Below are positions 7,284-16,469 of a stretch of 26,359 nt of DNA, piece by piece. Origin of the DNA: Liolophura sinensis (lineage: Eukaryota > Mollusca > Polyplacophora > Chitonida > Chitonidae); NCBI RefSeq assembly GCF_032854445.1, contig NW_027018440.1, positions 1 to 26,359 of the forward strand, in the 5' to 3' direction. Below the pieces are notes generated by a model. That model searched no databases and had not been told where the DNA came from. It saw nothing but the letters and a program-made list of their open reading frames with translations. The position numbers and the translations under genes are program-made. Every line of letters starts with the position of its first letter. The first letter of the stretch is position 1.

Positions 7284-9801
7284 TTTTGAATGTGACACAC
7301 CATTGATTTGCCCACGACGCTAACTTGCTAAGGTCACGGTTCAGTCTAGTTTCTGAGACTGGTAAATCTTTAATTTCTTCTAACAAGGATGTGTCGTCAG
7401 CAAATATATTTATGTCACATTCAATATTAGTATTTATATCATTTATGAAGATAAGAAACAACAAAGGACCAAGTACAGAGCCCTGAGGAACTCCTGAGTA
7501 CGTAGGATTCGAGCTAGATTCTTTACCGTTGAGGCAAACAGAGATTGATCGATCAGATAAGTAATCATTTATCCACGCCAGTAACATTCCTCCAATACCC
7601 ATCTGCCTCAACTTAAATAGTAAACCTGTGTGCCAAACCTTGTCAAAGGCTTTGCTCACATCCAAGAATACCAAACACATATCATTACCGTTGTCTAAAC
7701 CTTTATAAATATTATGGACGATTTTAGTTAGTTGACAGATAGTTGAATCACCACTTTTGAATCCTGCATTGTGAGGAATAAGAATATTGTTTATCGTAAG
7801 ATATTGATATAAATGTTTATAGACGACTTTTTCAAATACTTTGGATATCGATGGTTGAAGACATACTGGTCTGTAGTTAGAAATACAATGTCGATCACCT
7901 TTTTTAAATACTGGGCAAACGCGGCACCTTTTCCACGCGGACGGAAAGACGCCGTTTTGTAATGAAGAGTTAAATAGTTTAGTAAGCGAGGGTGTTATAC
8001 TTCCTGCTGCACTCTGCAACATAAAATTACTGATCCCATCCGGACCTGATGCCTTTTTTGTATTTAACGAACTGAGACACTGGCCGACTTCCTTTTCAGT
8101 TATTTGTATACTGTTTAAACGAGTTGTAGTAACGAAGGAGAAGTCCGGCAAGTCGGGGACAGGAGATGGAAGGTCAGAATGTGATGCAAAGAATGCACAG
8201 AAAGCATTGGCCTTATCAATATCACTGGACACATTTTTACCATTTACAAGTAGTGGTGGTATTGGAGGTTTTGCTTTAGAACCCAACATTGACTTCATTG
8301 AAGACCAGTAAGTCTTGGTATCTAGATTTGGGTCAGATAGTTTGGTTTTTAGACGTGTAGCATAGCGACGAATAGCCTCTCTTTTGGCTGTGTTGGCCTC
8401 CCTTCTGGCTATATAGAAGCGAAATTTATCTTTTTCATTTTTAGATCTTTTATACTTTTTAAAGCATCTATTTCGAATTCGTAACTTATATCGCACATCA
8501 TTGGTCATCCAGGGCTTGTCGCGAGGTCTCACGGTAATTTCTTTATTTGGGATAGTTTCCTTACAGCATGACAGAAAAAGATTTGACCATGCATACACTT
8601 TGTCATTTATATCAGTGAAAACGTCACATATATCCCAGGGTGAGACAGACAGTAAGTTACGTAGACGGTCTATATCAGCACATTTAAGGTCCCATACATG
8701 TCTTTTAAAAGATTTAGGTTTATCATTGCAAAGAACATCCAGTTTACAATAGATCGTGCAGTGGTCAAGATTAGCCATGGGACAAGCCACTCCGTAATCT
8801 ATTACATATCTCATATTGTCAGTGATTATTAGATCTAATAAATAAGCACTATCTTCCGTATATCTTGTCGGCTCATTCAGTATTTGAAATAAATTTTTTC
8901 CAGCCAAAAGGTCGAAAAGTTTCATTTTTAATTCACTCTTATCATGGTATTTATTCCAGTCAGTGCAGCGATCGTTAAAATCACCAAATATTAGTAAAGC
9001 ATGTGGGTTTTCTGATATAACAGAAGTGAGAGTAGAATCAAAGTTATCAATAAAAAGATCCCGTGATTCCGTTGATTGGTTAGGAGGGCGGTAACATACA
9101 GCAACTAATACACTTCTTTTGAACAATTCAATTGTAATCCATAGCATTTCATTTTCATTTTCAAGATCTAATCTGCGTGTGATATTCAGTGATGACTTAC
9201 AATAAATGGCAACACCCCCACCATGCCTATCTCTGTCTTTCCTTATAATGTAGTACCCTTCTATATTAACTCTTTCATCTGGTATGGCAGAACTAAGCCA
9301 AGTTTCTGTTACACAAATAATATCGTAATCATGTTCATTTACAAGTACGGTTGAGACTTCGTCTAACTTAGAATATGATGACATTTGATCATCAGACTGA
9401 GCCAGAAGGCTCCTAGCATTAAAATGACAACATCTTAAGTTATGCGAGCTTGGTGGTCCCGGATTTTTATGTATATCTCCGCATCGCAGCAGTAATGCGA
9501 TAATGACAATTAAAACGTAATTCAAGTTGTTTAACATACAAAGAATACCTATAATAACACAAAATAGTAAAGAGTCAGTAGCATTACAAATCACTGTTAA
9601 TTCATTCAGCAAGTTTATAAGTTTGATTAGGTGTACCCTGCTTTTACAGCACACAAAGTTATACCAAGTTCCGATTGCCACACGATATTGACTTAGGTAA
9701 TCCATGACGTAACAACATTTAAGAAAGAAAGAAGCACATGTTCTAGCCTGGTTACCATCGTACTCACTTGGTAACAGCTCGAATTTTTGTTTATGACGCA
9801 T
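7249..9801 (-). CDS. ORF2 of copy B: hydrophobic leader, 2A-like motif, APE endonuclease and reverse transcriptase, truncated by frameshift
   Basis: 850 codons from the ATG at 9801 (the open frame extends upstream to 9846 without a Met). Residues counted from that ATG: hydrophobic segments about 77-106; GDIHKNPGP 108-116; APE domain with FNARSL (Asn 128), TETWL (Glu 166), GGGVAIY 194-200, YRPPN 237-241, GDFN 273-276, LDLIIT 322-327 and LDH 345-347 (SDH in most relatives). RT has KKASGPDGI 582-590, NYRPV 642-646, LDVSKAFD 713-720 (first catalytic Asp), GVPQGSVLGP 770-779 and FADD 800-803 (catalytic Asp pair). After about residue 838 a 2-bp insertion (7284-7287) shifts the frame and the last dozen residues are aberrant. 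An intact protein would reach 6165, about 1,200 residues. APE nicks DNA and RT primes on the nick. All APE and RT catalytic residues are present, but the thumb and C-terminal region are lost. Confidence 0.92.
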   Translation of the reverse strand: MRHKQKFELLPSEYDGNQARTCASFFLKCCYVMDYLSQYRVAIGTWYNFVCCKSRVHLIKLINLLNELTVICNATDSLLFCVIIGILCMLNNLNYVLIVIIALLLRCGDIHKNPGPPSSHNLRCCHFNARSLLAQSDDQMSSYSKLDEVSTVLVNEHDYDIICVTETWLSSAIPDERVNIEGYYIIRKDRDRHGGGVAIYCKSSLNITRRLDLENENEMLWITIELFKRSVLVAVCYRPPNQSTESRDLFIDNFDSTLTSVISENPHALLIFGDFNDRCTDWNKYHDKSELKMKLFDLLAGKNLFQILNEPTRYTEDSAYLLDLIITDNMRYVIDYGVACPMANLDHCTIYCKLDVLCNDKPKSFKRHVWDLKCADIDRLRNLLSVSPWDICDVFTDINDKVYAWSNLFLSCCKETIPNKEITVRPRDKPWMTNDVRYKLRIRNRCFKKYKRSKNEKDKFRFYIARREANTAKREAIRRYATRLKTKLSDPNLDTKTYWSSMKSMLGSKAKPPIPPLLVNGKNVSSDIDKANAFCAFFASHSDLPSPVPDLPDFSFVTTTRLNSIQITEKEVGQCLSSLNTKKASGPDGISNFMLQSAAGSITPSLTKLFNSSLQNGVFPSAWKRCRVCPVFKKGDRHCISNYRPVCLQPSISKVFEKVVYKHLYQYLTINNILIPHNAGFKSGDSTICQLTKIVHNIYKGLDNGNDMCLVFLDVSKAFDKVWHTGLLFKLRQMGIGGMLLAWINDYLSDRSISVCLNGKESSSNPTYSGVPQGSVLGPLLFLIFINDINTNIECDINIFADDTSLLEEIKDLPVSETRLNRDLSKLASWANQWCVTFKMLLRQFIYLYH
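9454..9480 (-). other. 2A-like ribosome-skipping motif GDIHKNPGP in ORF2 of copy B
   Basis: Identical to the motif in copy A at 2742-2768. Skipping between the last Gly and Pro would release a ~115-residue hydrophobic leader and start the APE-RT protein with Pro. The leader's two hydrophobic stretches could act as a signal or membrane anchor. The consensus Glu is His here, so activity is uncertain. Confidence 0.72.
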
Positions 9802-10763
9802 GTAGTTATCGGTAAGATCACGTGTAACATAGTCCAGTACATACAAGTAAGAATTTCAAAATAAATCACAAAAAATATGTGTAAAGGTGCGTACATAGTA
9901 CGTCCTCAGAAGCACCAGTCCCAGACAGAAGCGTATAGGGAGAGGTGGGTTACTGACACAATAAAGTATCATGAGGAAGTTATTAACAATGACAGTTTGT
10001 TTACAAATGTTATCACTAAGGTGAGTATTTTCAACTTATATATTGAGAATTGGGATTTGCCTAAAGGAGACAACTATTAATCAGAAATAAGGGCCAATCT
10101 TCCGTATAGTTTTGAATGGTAATTATTTATCTACTTATCGGATAAACAACGATTTGGGCTCACTGGAAGGATACTGAAAAATGGTCAAAGACAATACAAA
10201 TAGATTGTACGTTTTGTTAACCGTGACTTTTCACTTTTGGTACCCTGTAGCTTGGTACACAAACATAATGACGTCATTTTCCCGTCTACTTCATATATTT
10301 ATTGTTCCCTAATATTTGTAGTTTAATTTGAAATTTATCCGGTAATTGAACTGGAATATTTAATGTGTCATGGCCAAATGCATATATACATTTATATATT
10401 CTTAACTATCAGATAAATTTTTTAATTTTTCGGGCTTACTTATGCAGATATATGGATATATGTATGTATACATGTACATTTACACGGCCATTTACACATG
10501 TCCAAGACCAATTCGTTGTGAGTTCTACATTGTGATCAAGTCAAGTGTTTTAGAGAGAGACATTGAGCAGCAGTTTGTGTTGGAGTAGCGTACATATTAT
10601 CTGCTATTACGTAAGTTACGGCAGCAGACCGCACTTTTGTGTTAGTAGACACGCATGTACAGTCAGAGTTACTATACAGAAAGCACATCGGTCGGCTGTC
10701 TTTAATGATTAAAGTATGAACACTCCTGTATCCTGCACGGGAAAAGTGATTTGACCAGGTTGA
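9802..10763 (-). other. Inter-ORF spacer of copy B (non-coding)
   Basis: Same 0.96-kb spacer as in copy A, with a few substitutions and one local difference around 10521-10533. The minus strand has many stops and shows no gene. It keeps the TGACGTCA palindrome and the AT-rich TATATA stretches. Its length is large for a bicistronic LINE, where ORF1 and ORF2 are usually close or overlapping. Confidence 0.6.
10269..10276. promoter_or_regulatory. CRE-type palindrome TGACGTCA in the spacer of copy B
   Basis: Perfect 8-bp match, equivalent to 3557-3564 in copy A. It is a possible bZIP site upstream of ORF2; functional use is unproven. Confidence 0.35.
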
Positions 10764-11823
10764 TTACATGTTCTCGAGATCCCATTCAGAAGCCACCTGC
10801 ACCTTCACTCCCCCGTCTTGGGAACAATAGAACACATTTCCGTCGTGTGTCCAGGCTGAGAAAATCACACCTTCTTTCTTCTTTTGAAGTAATCTTTTAA
10901 AGAGCTTATACCTAGTTTTCGTGAGATCTTCATTTATATACACCCCTGTGTAACCATTGGCGCTCTTCATTAATGGACGTGCTCTAATCAGTTCAGATCT
11001 GGTTCGGTACAAAACAAACCTAACGATTATCTGGGACTGTTTTTTTCCAATAAAATGTGATCGCGAGATATCTTTTTTACACATTTCAATATTAAGATGA
11101 CTTGCAAGTCGGCACACCGCGTCATCAGTCGTTTCACCTGGTTGAAGTGAAAGGCCAGAAATCCGCAGACACTCTCGTCTACTATATTGTTCGGCTTTGT
11201 CTAAAAGGGACTGGAATTCATCCTTTTGTCGCATATTTTCTTCTGAGCTTTTTCTGAGTAGGGAATTGACGATTGCCAGTTCAGATTTTAGATCTGATAT
11301 TTCAGCCTTACATTCACAAATTGTCTTATCCCTGTCAGCAATTTCTAGTTGTAGACTGTCAACTTTACGTGCAAGGGTTGTTATGTCATTCTTACTCGAC
11401 GATACTAGCTCAATTAGTGGTTTTATAGCCGTTTCTACAGCATTCAGGATTAGGCAATTTAGATGTTTGCTGACTTGAGGTGTCAATATGCTCTCGGTAA
11501 GAAAGTTAGTCAGTTCCAGCCTTGAAGTTTGTTACCTCGTATAACTCGGTTTCGTCCTCACCTCGATCAGCACAAATTAGGGACTGAATGTCGGGTAATG
11601 AATTCAACCTTTTAATGCTGGGATTTTTGCCGACCAGATTCAGTTTACGTTTTCCTGAAAATCTTGATATTGCCGTTCTTGAGGGCTGAGCAAGGTTACT
11701 ACTAGCAGGAATTCCAGGTGACGTCTTCGAATTTTCATTTTGGACTATATCAGAGTTAGTACTAGCAGTTACCTTTTCACTGCACGCCCCACTGAAGAGA
11801 GACTCAATCCGAGGTTGGTTCAT
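10764..11823 (-). pseudogene. ORF1 of copy B: coiled-coil/RRM-like LINE ORF1 protein, broken into two frames
   Basis: Same gene as ORF1 of copy A. Frame a starts at the ATG at 11823 (MNQPRIESLF...) and ends after 105 codons at a TAA (11506-11508), a position that reads CAA in copy A. Frame b (about 11529 to 10764) carries the coiled coil, the QYSRRECLRISGL start of the RRM-like domain, and the C-terminal EDLTKTRYKLFKRL and DLENM end. A joined product would be about 350 residues, normal for LINE ORF1. The N-terminus QPRIESLF resembles a PCNA-interacting (PIP) box but lacks its first aromatic residue. Function by family: RNA binding and chaperone activity in the retrotransposition RNP. Confidence 0.82.
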
Positions 11824-12066
11824 GGTGTTGTTGTTGTTCAGGCTGGATCAACAGGTAAGTCACAAGCACTGTTTTTGCTGTCACTGATTTTAGCAATTCT
11901 CTGCTTCATGAACTCTATCTTCACGTTTAATTGCCCAAATTACCAAATGTAGAACATATCCACACAAACATATGTGAATCAACTTAGGGAAACTCTCAAG
12001 TCAGCCAGGATTACCACCTCTCACTGGTCCGCCTTATTCGATAGACGCCATCTTGTGCGTTATGTT
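11824..12066 (-). promoter_or_regulatory. 5' UTR / internal promoter region of copy B
   Basis: Equivalent to 5113-5355 of copy A. It runs from the satellite junction to the ORF1 ATG and keeps the YY1-like motif near the 5' end. Because both copies end at the same base, this is likely the true element 5' end rather than a truncation. Confidence 0.6.
12046..12055 (-). promoter_or_regulatory. YY1-like site CAAGATGGCG at +12 to +21 of copy B
   Basis: Counting from the inferred 5' end at 12066, the minus strand reads CAAGATGGCG at +12 to +21, identical to copy A. It corresponds in sequence and position to the human L1 YY1 site. Confidence 0.5.
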
Positions 12067-12072
12067 AGCATT
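12067..12072. repeat. Right target-site duplication AGCATT of copy B
   Basis: Partner of 5905-5910. Beyond it the satellite continues in phase (TGGAACAGTTTTTCC), so the insertion left the monomer otherwise intact. Confidence 0.6.
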
Positions 12073-12295
12073 GGAACAGTTTTTCCACTTTTGGATTTTT
12101 GCCTGGTCTTTTTGCGAATTGAAATCGGCTACATTTACTATGTACCATCGCAACTGGTCATTACTATATTCAACTTTTCATTATAAGTTATGTGCCCTTC
12201 GGTAGCCCAGACGACGTCAAATCTTTGGGCCAAGCCCATTTAACTCACCCAGCAGTTGTCTTACTTCTAAGTCGAAGACAAACTCAATGTCTTTA

Positions 12296-12307
12296 TCTAC
12301 ATGTAGA
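12296..12307. repeat. 12-bp perfect palindrome TCTACATGTAGA in monomer M1 (present across the array)
   Basis: TCTACATGTAGA is its own reverse complement. It lies just upstream of the TATATAA/A-run segment (12324-12336) and I find it kept across the monomers, including M9-M11 where the base two positions before it changes. It may be a protein-binding site; no family match is recognised. Confidence 0.5.
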
Positions 12308-15300
12308 AAAACCACACCATTTGTATATAAAAAAAACACAAGGTACATGACACAGTCCGCTGTAAAAAGTACAATTGAACACTGACCCACATCAATAAGG
12401 TGCCAAAAGATGCGCAATTGGGCCAGGCATCTCCAGCTGTTGAAAAATTGCAAATTTCCTTGGTTTCCATGGAGTAAGAGCCGTTGCTGGGCACGTGATC
12501 TTGACATCAATAATTATTCATTTGTGGCTACAGCCAAAAGTATTGGTCGGAGAGCAACGCGGTTTGCACCATTCGATTTCTCGTCAAAAAATACGTCGGA
12601 TTAGCCTCTTACCAGCAGCATTGGAACAGTTTTTCCACTTTTGGATTTTTGCCTGGTATTTTTTCTAATTGAAATCGGCTACATTAACTATGTACAATCG
12701 CGACTGGTCATTACTATATTCAACTTTTCATTATAAGTTATGTGGCCTTCGGTAGCCCAGACGACGTCAAATCTTTGGGCCAAGCCCATTTAACTCACCC
12801 AGCAAATCTCCTACTTCTAAGTCGAAGACAAACTCAATGTCTTTATCTACATGTAGAAAAACCACACCACTTGTATATAAAAAAAACACAAGGTACATGA
12901 TAAAGTCTGCTGTAAAAAGTACAATTGAACACTGACCCACATCAATAAGGTGCCAAAAGATGCGCAATTGGGCCAGGCATCTCCAGCTGTTGAAAAATTG
13001 CAAATTTCCTTGGTTTCCATGGAGTAAGAGCCGTTGCTGGGCACGTGATCTTGACATCAATGATTATTCATTTGTGGCTACAGCCAAAAGTATTGGTCGG
13101 AGAGCAACGCGGTTTGCACCATTCGATTTCTCGTCAAAAAATACGTCGGATTAGCCTCTTACCAGCAGCATTGGAACAGTTTTTCCACTTTTGGATTTTT
13201 GCCTGGTATTTTGTCTAATTGAAATCGGCTACATTAACTATGTACAATCGCGACTGGTCATTACTATATTCAACTTTTCATTATAAGTTATGTGCCCTTC
13301 GGTAGCCCAGACGACGTCAAATCTTTGGGCCAAGCCCATTTAACTCACCCAGCAAATGTCTTACTTCTAAGTCGAAGACAAACTCAATGTCTTTATCTAC
13401 ATGTAGAAAAACCAAACCATTTGTATATAAAAAAAACACAAGGTACTTGATACAGTCCGCTGTAAAAAGTACAATTGAACACTGACCCACATCAATAAGG
13501 TGCCAAAAGATGCGCAATTGGGCCAGGCATCTCCAGCTGTTGAAAAATTGCAAATTTCCTTGGTTTCCATGGAGTAAGAGCCGTTGCTGGGCACGTGATC
13601 TTGACATCAATGATTATTCATTTGTGGCTACAGCCAAAAGTATTGGTCGGAGAGCAACGCGGTTTGCACCATTCGATTTCTCGTCAAAAAATACGTCGGA
13701 TTAGCCTCTTACCAGCAGCATTGGAACAGTTTTTCTACTTTTGGATTTTTGCCAGGTCTTTTTGCGAATTGAAATCGGCTACATTAACTATGTACAATCG
13801 CGACTGGTCATTACTATATTCAACTTTTCATTATAAGTTATGTGGCCTTCGGTAGCCCAGACGACGTCAAATCTTTGGGCCAAGCCCATTTAACTCACCC
13901 AGCAAATGTCTTACTTCTAAGTCGAAGACAAACTCAATGTCTTTATCTACATGTAGAAAAACCACACCATTTGTATATAAAAAAAAACACAAGGTACTTG
14001 ATACAGTCCGCTGTAAAAAGTACAATTGAACACTGACCCACATCAATAAGGTGCCAAAAGATGCGCAATTGGGCCAGGCATCCCCAGCTGTTGAAAAATT
14101 GCAAATTTCCTTGGTTTCCATGGAGTAAGAGCCGTTGCTGGGCACGTGATCTTGACATCAATGATTATTCATTTGTGGCTACAGCCAAAAGTATTGGTCG
14201 GAGAGCAACGCGGTTTGCACCATTCGATTTCTCGTCAAAAAATACGTCGGATTAGCCTCTTACCAGCAGCATTGGAACAGTTTTTCCACTTTTGGATTTT
14301 TGCCAGGTCTTTTTGCGAATTGAAATCGGCTACATTAACTATGTACAATCGCGACTGGTCATTACTATATTCAACTTTTCATTATAAGTTATGTGGCCTT
14401 CGGTAGCCCAGACGACGTCAAATCTTTGGGCCAAGCCCATTTAACTCACCCAGCAGTTGTCTTACTTCTAAGTCGAAGACAAACTCAATGTCTTTATCTA
14501 CATGTAGAAAAACCACACCATTTGTATATAAAAAAAACACAAGGTACTTGATACAGTCCGCTGTAAAAAGTACAATTGAACACTGACCCACATCAATAAG
14601 GTGCCAAAAGATGCGCAATTGGGCCAGGCATCCCCAGCTGTTGAAAAATTGCAAATTTCCTTGGTTTCCATGGAGTAAGAGCCGTTGCTGGGCACGTGAT
14701 CTTGACATCAATGATTATTCATTTGTGGCTACAGCCAAAAGTATTGGTCGGAGAGCAACGCGGTTTGCACCATTCGATTTCTCGTCAAAAAATACGTCGG
14801 ATTAGCCTCTTACCAGCAGCATTGGAACAGTTTTTCTACTTTTGGATTTTTGCCTTGTCTTTTTGCGAATTGAAATCGGCTACATTAACTATGTACAATC
14901 GCGACTGGTCATTACTATATTCAACTTTTCATTATAAGTTATGTGCCCTTCGGTAGCCCAGACGACGTCAAATCTTTGGGCCAAGCCCATTTAACTCACC
15001 CAGCAGTTGTCTTACTTCTAAGTCGAAGACAAACTCAATGTCTTTATCTACATGTAGAAAAACCACACCATTTGTATATAAAAAAAACACAAGGTACTTG
15101 ATACAGTCCGCTGTAAAAAGTACAATTGAACACTGACCCACATCAATAAGGTGCCAAAAGATGCGCAATTGGGCCAGGCATCCCCAGCTGTTGAAAAATT
15201 GCAAATTTCCTTGGTTTCCATGGAGTAAGAGCCGTTGCTGGGCACGTGATCTTGACATCAATGATTATTCATTTGTGGCTACAGCCAAAAGTATTGGTCG

Positions 15301-15920
15301 GAGAGCAACGCGGTTTGCACCATTCGATTTCTCGTCAAAAAATACGTCGGATTAGCCTCTTACCAGCAGCATTGGAACAGTTTTTCTACTTTTGGATTTT
15401 TGCCAGGTATTTTTTCTAATTGAAATCGGCTACATTAACTATGTACAATCGCGACTGGTCATTACTATATTCAACTTTTCATTATAAGTTATGTGCCCTT
15501 CGGTAGCCCAGACGACGTCAAATCTTTGGGCCAAGCCCATTTAACTCACCCAGCAAATGTCTTACTTCTAAGTCGAAGACAAACTCAATGTCTTTATCTA
15601 CATGTAGAAAAACCACACCATTTGTATATAAAAAAAACACAAGGTACTTGATACAGTCCGCTGTAAAAAGGACAATTGAACACTGACCCACATCAATAAG
15701 GTGCCAAAAGATGCGCAATTGGGCCAGGCATCTCCAGCTGTTGAAAAATTGCAAATTTCCTTGGTTTCCATGGAGTAAGAGCCGTTGCTGGGCACGTGAT
15801 CTTGACATCAATGATTATTCATTTGTGGCTACAGCCAAAAGTATTGGTCGGAGAGCATCGCGGTTTGCACCATTCGATTTCTCGTCAAAAAATACGTCGG
15901 ATTAGCCTCTTACCAGCAGC

Positions 15921-16469
15921 ATTGGAACAGTTTTTCTACTTTTGGATTTTTGCCTGGTCTTTTTGCTAACTGAATTCGGCTACATTAACTATGTACAATC
16001 GCGACTGGTCATTACTATATTCAACTTTTCATTATAAGTTATGTGCCCTTCGGTAGCCCAGACGACGTCAAATCTTTGGGCCAAGCCCATTTAACTCACC
16101 CAGCAAATGTCTTACTTCTAAGTCGAAGACAAACTCAATGTCTTTATCTACATGTAGAAAAACCACACCATTTGTATATAAAAAAACACAAGGTACTTGA
16201 TACAGTCTGCTGTAAAAAGTACAATTGAACACTGACCCACATCAATAAGGTGCCAAAAGATGCGCAATTGGGTCAGGCATCTCCAGCTGTTGAAAAATTG
16301 CAAATTTCCTTGGTTTCCATGGAGTAAGAGCCGTTGCTGGGCACGTGATCTTGACATCAATGATTATTCATTTGTGGCTACAGCCAAAAGTATTGGTCGG
16401 AGAGCAACGCGGTTTGCACCATTCGATTTCTCGTCAAAAAATACGTCGGATTAGTCTCTTACCAGCAGC
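15921..16469 (+). repeat. Variant monomer M8 with an EcoRI site
   Basis: This unit reads GCTAACTGAATTCGGC where most monomers read GCGAATTGAAATCGGC or TCTAATTGAAATCGGC, giving GAATTC at 15972-15977. The same variant recurs in M18 (21470-21475) and M24 (24786-24791), 10 and then 6 monomers further on. It marks a monomer subtype useful for mapping the array. Confidence 0.75.

Larger units (their letters stand above)
5911..12066 (-). mobile_element. Non-LTR retrotransposon copy B (CR1/L2-like, APE+RT), full length but defective
   Basis: A complete minus-strand LINE of about 6.16 kb: 5' UTR 11824-12066, ORF1 10764-11823, spacer 9802-10763, ORF2 6165-9801, 3' UTR and AT-rich tail 5911-6164. It is bounded by AGCATT repeats inside a satellite monomer. 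ORF2 is open from the leader through the RT active site in a single frame. It then breaks at a 2-bp insertion (7284-7287), at a GGG run (6872-6874), near 6470-6478 and at a stop (6411-6413). Being full length rather than 5'-truncated is uncommon among LINE copies. Near-identity to copy A, including shared lesions, marks the two as products of one duplication. Confidence 0.93.

Noticed and set aside
9802-9846. Upstream start of ORF2 at 9846 (3134 in copy A).
   Set aside because: The codon there is TTG. The first in-frame ATG is at 9801 (3089), which is more credible in an animal.
1-12066. Retrovirus or LTR element.
   Set aside because: There are no long terminal repeats, protease, integrase or primer-binding site. 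The endonuclease is APE type and the element ends in an AT-rich tail with a short target-site duplication.
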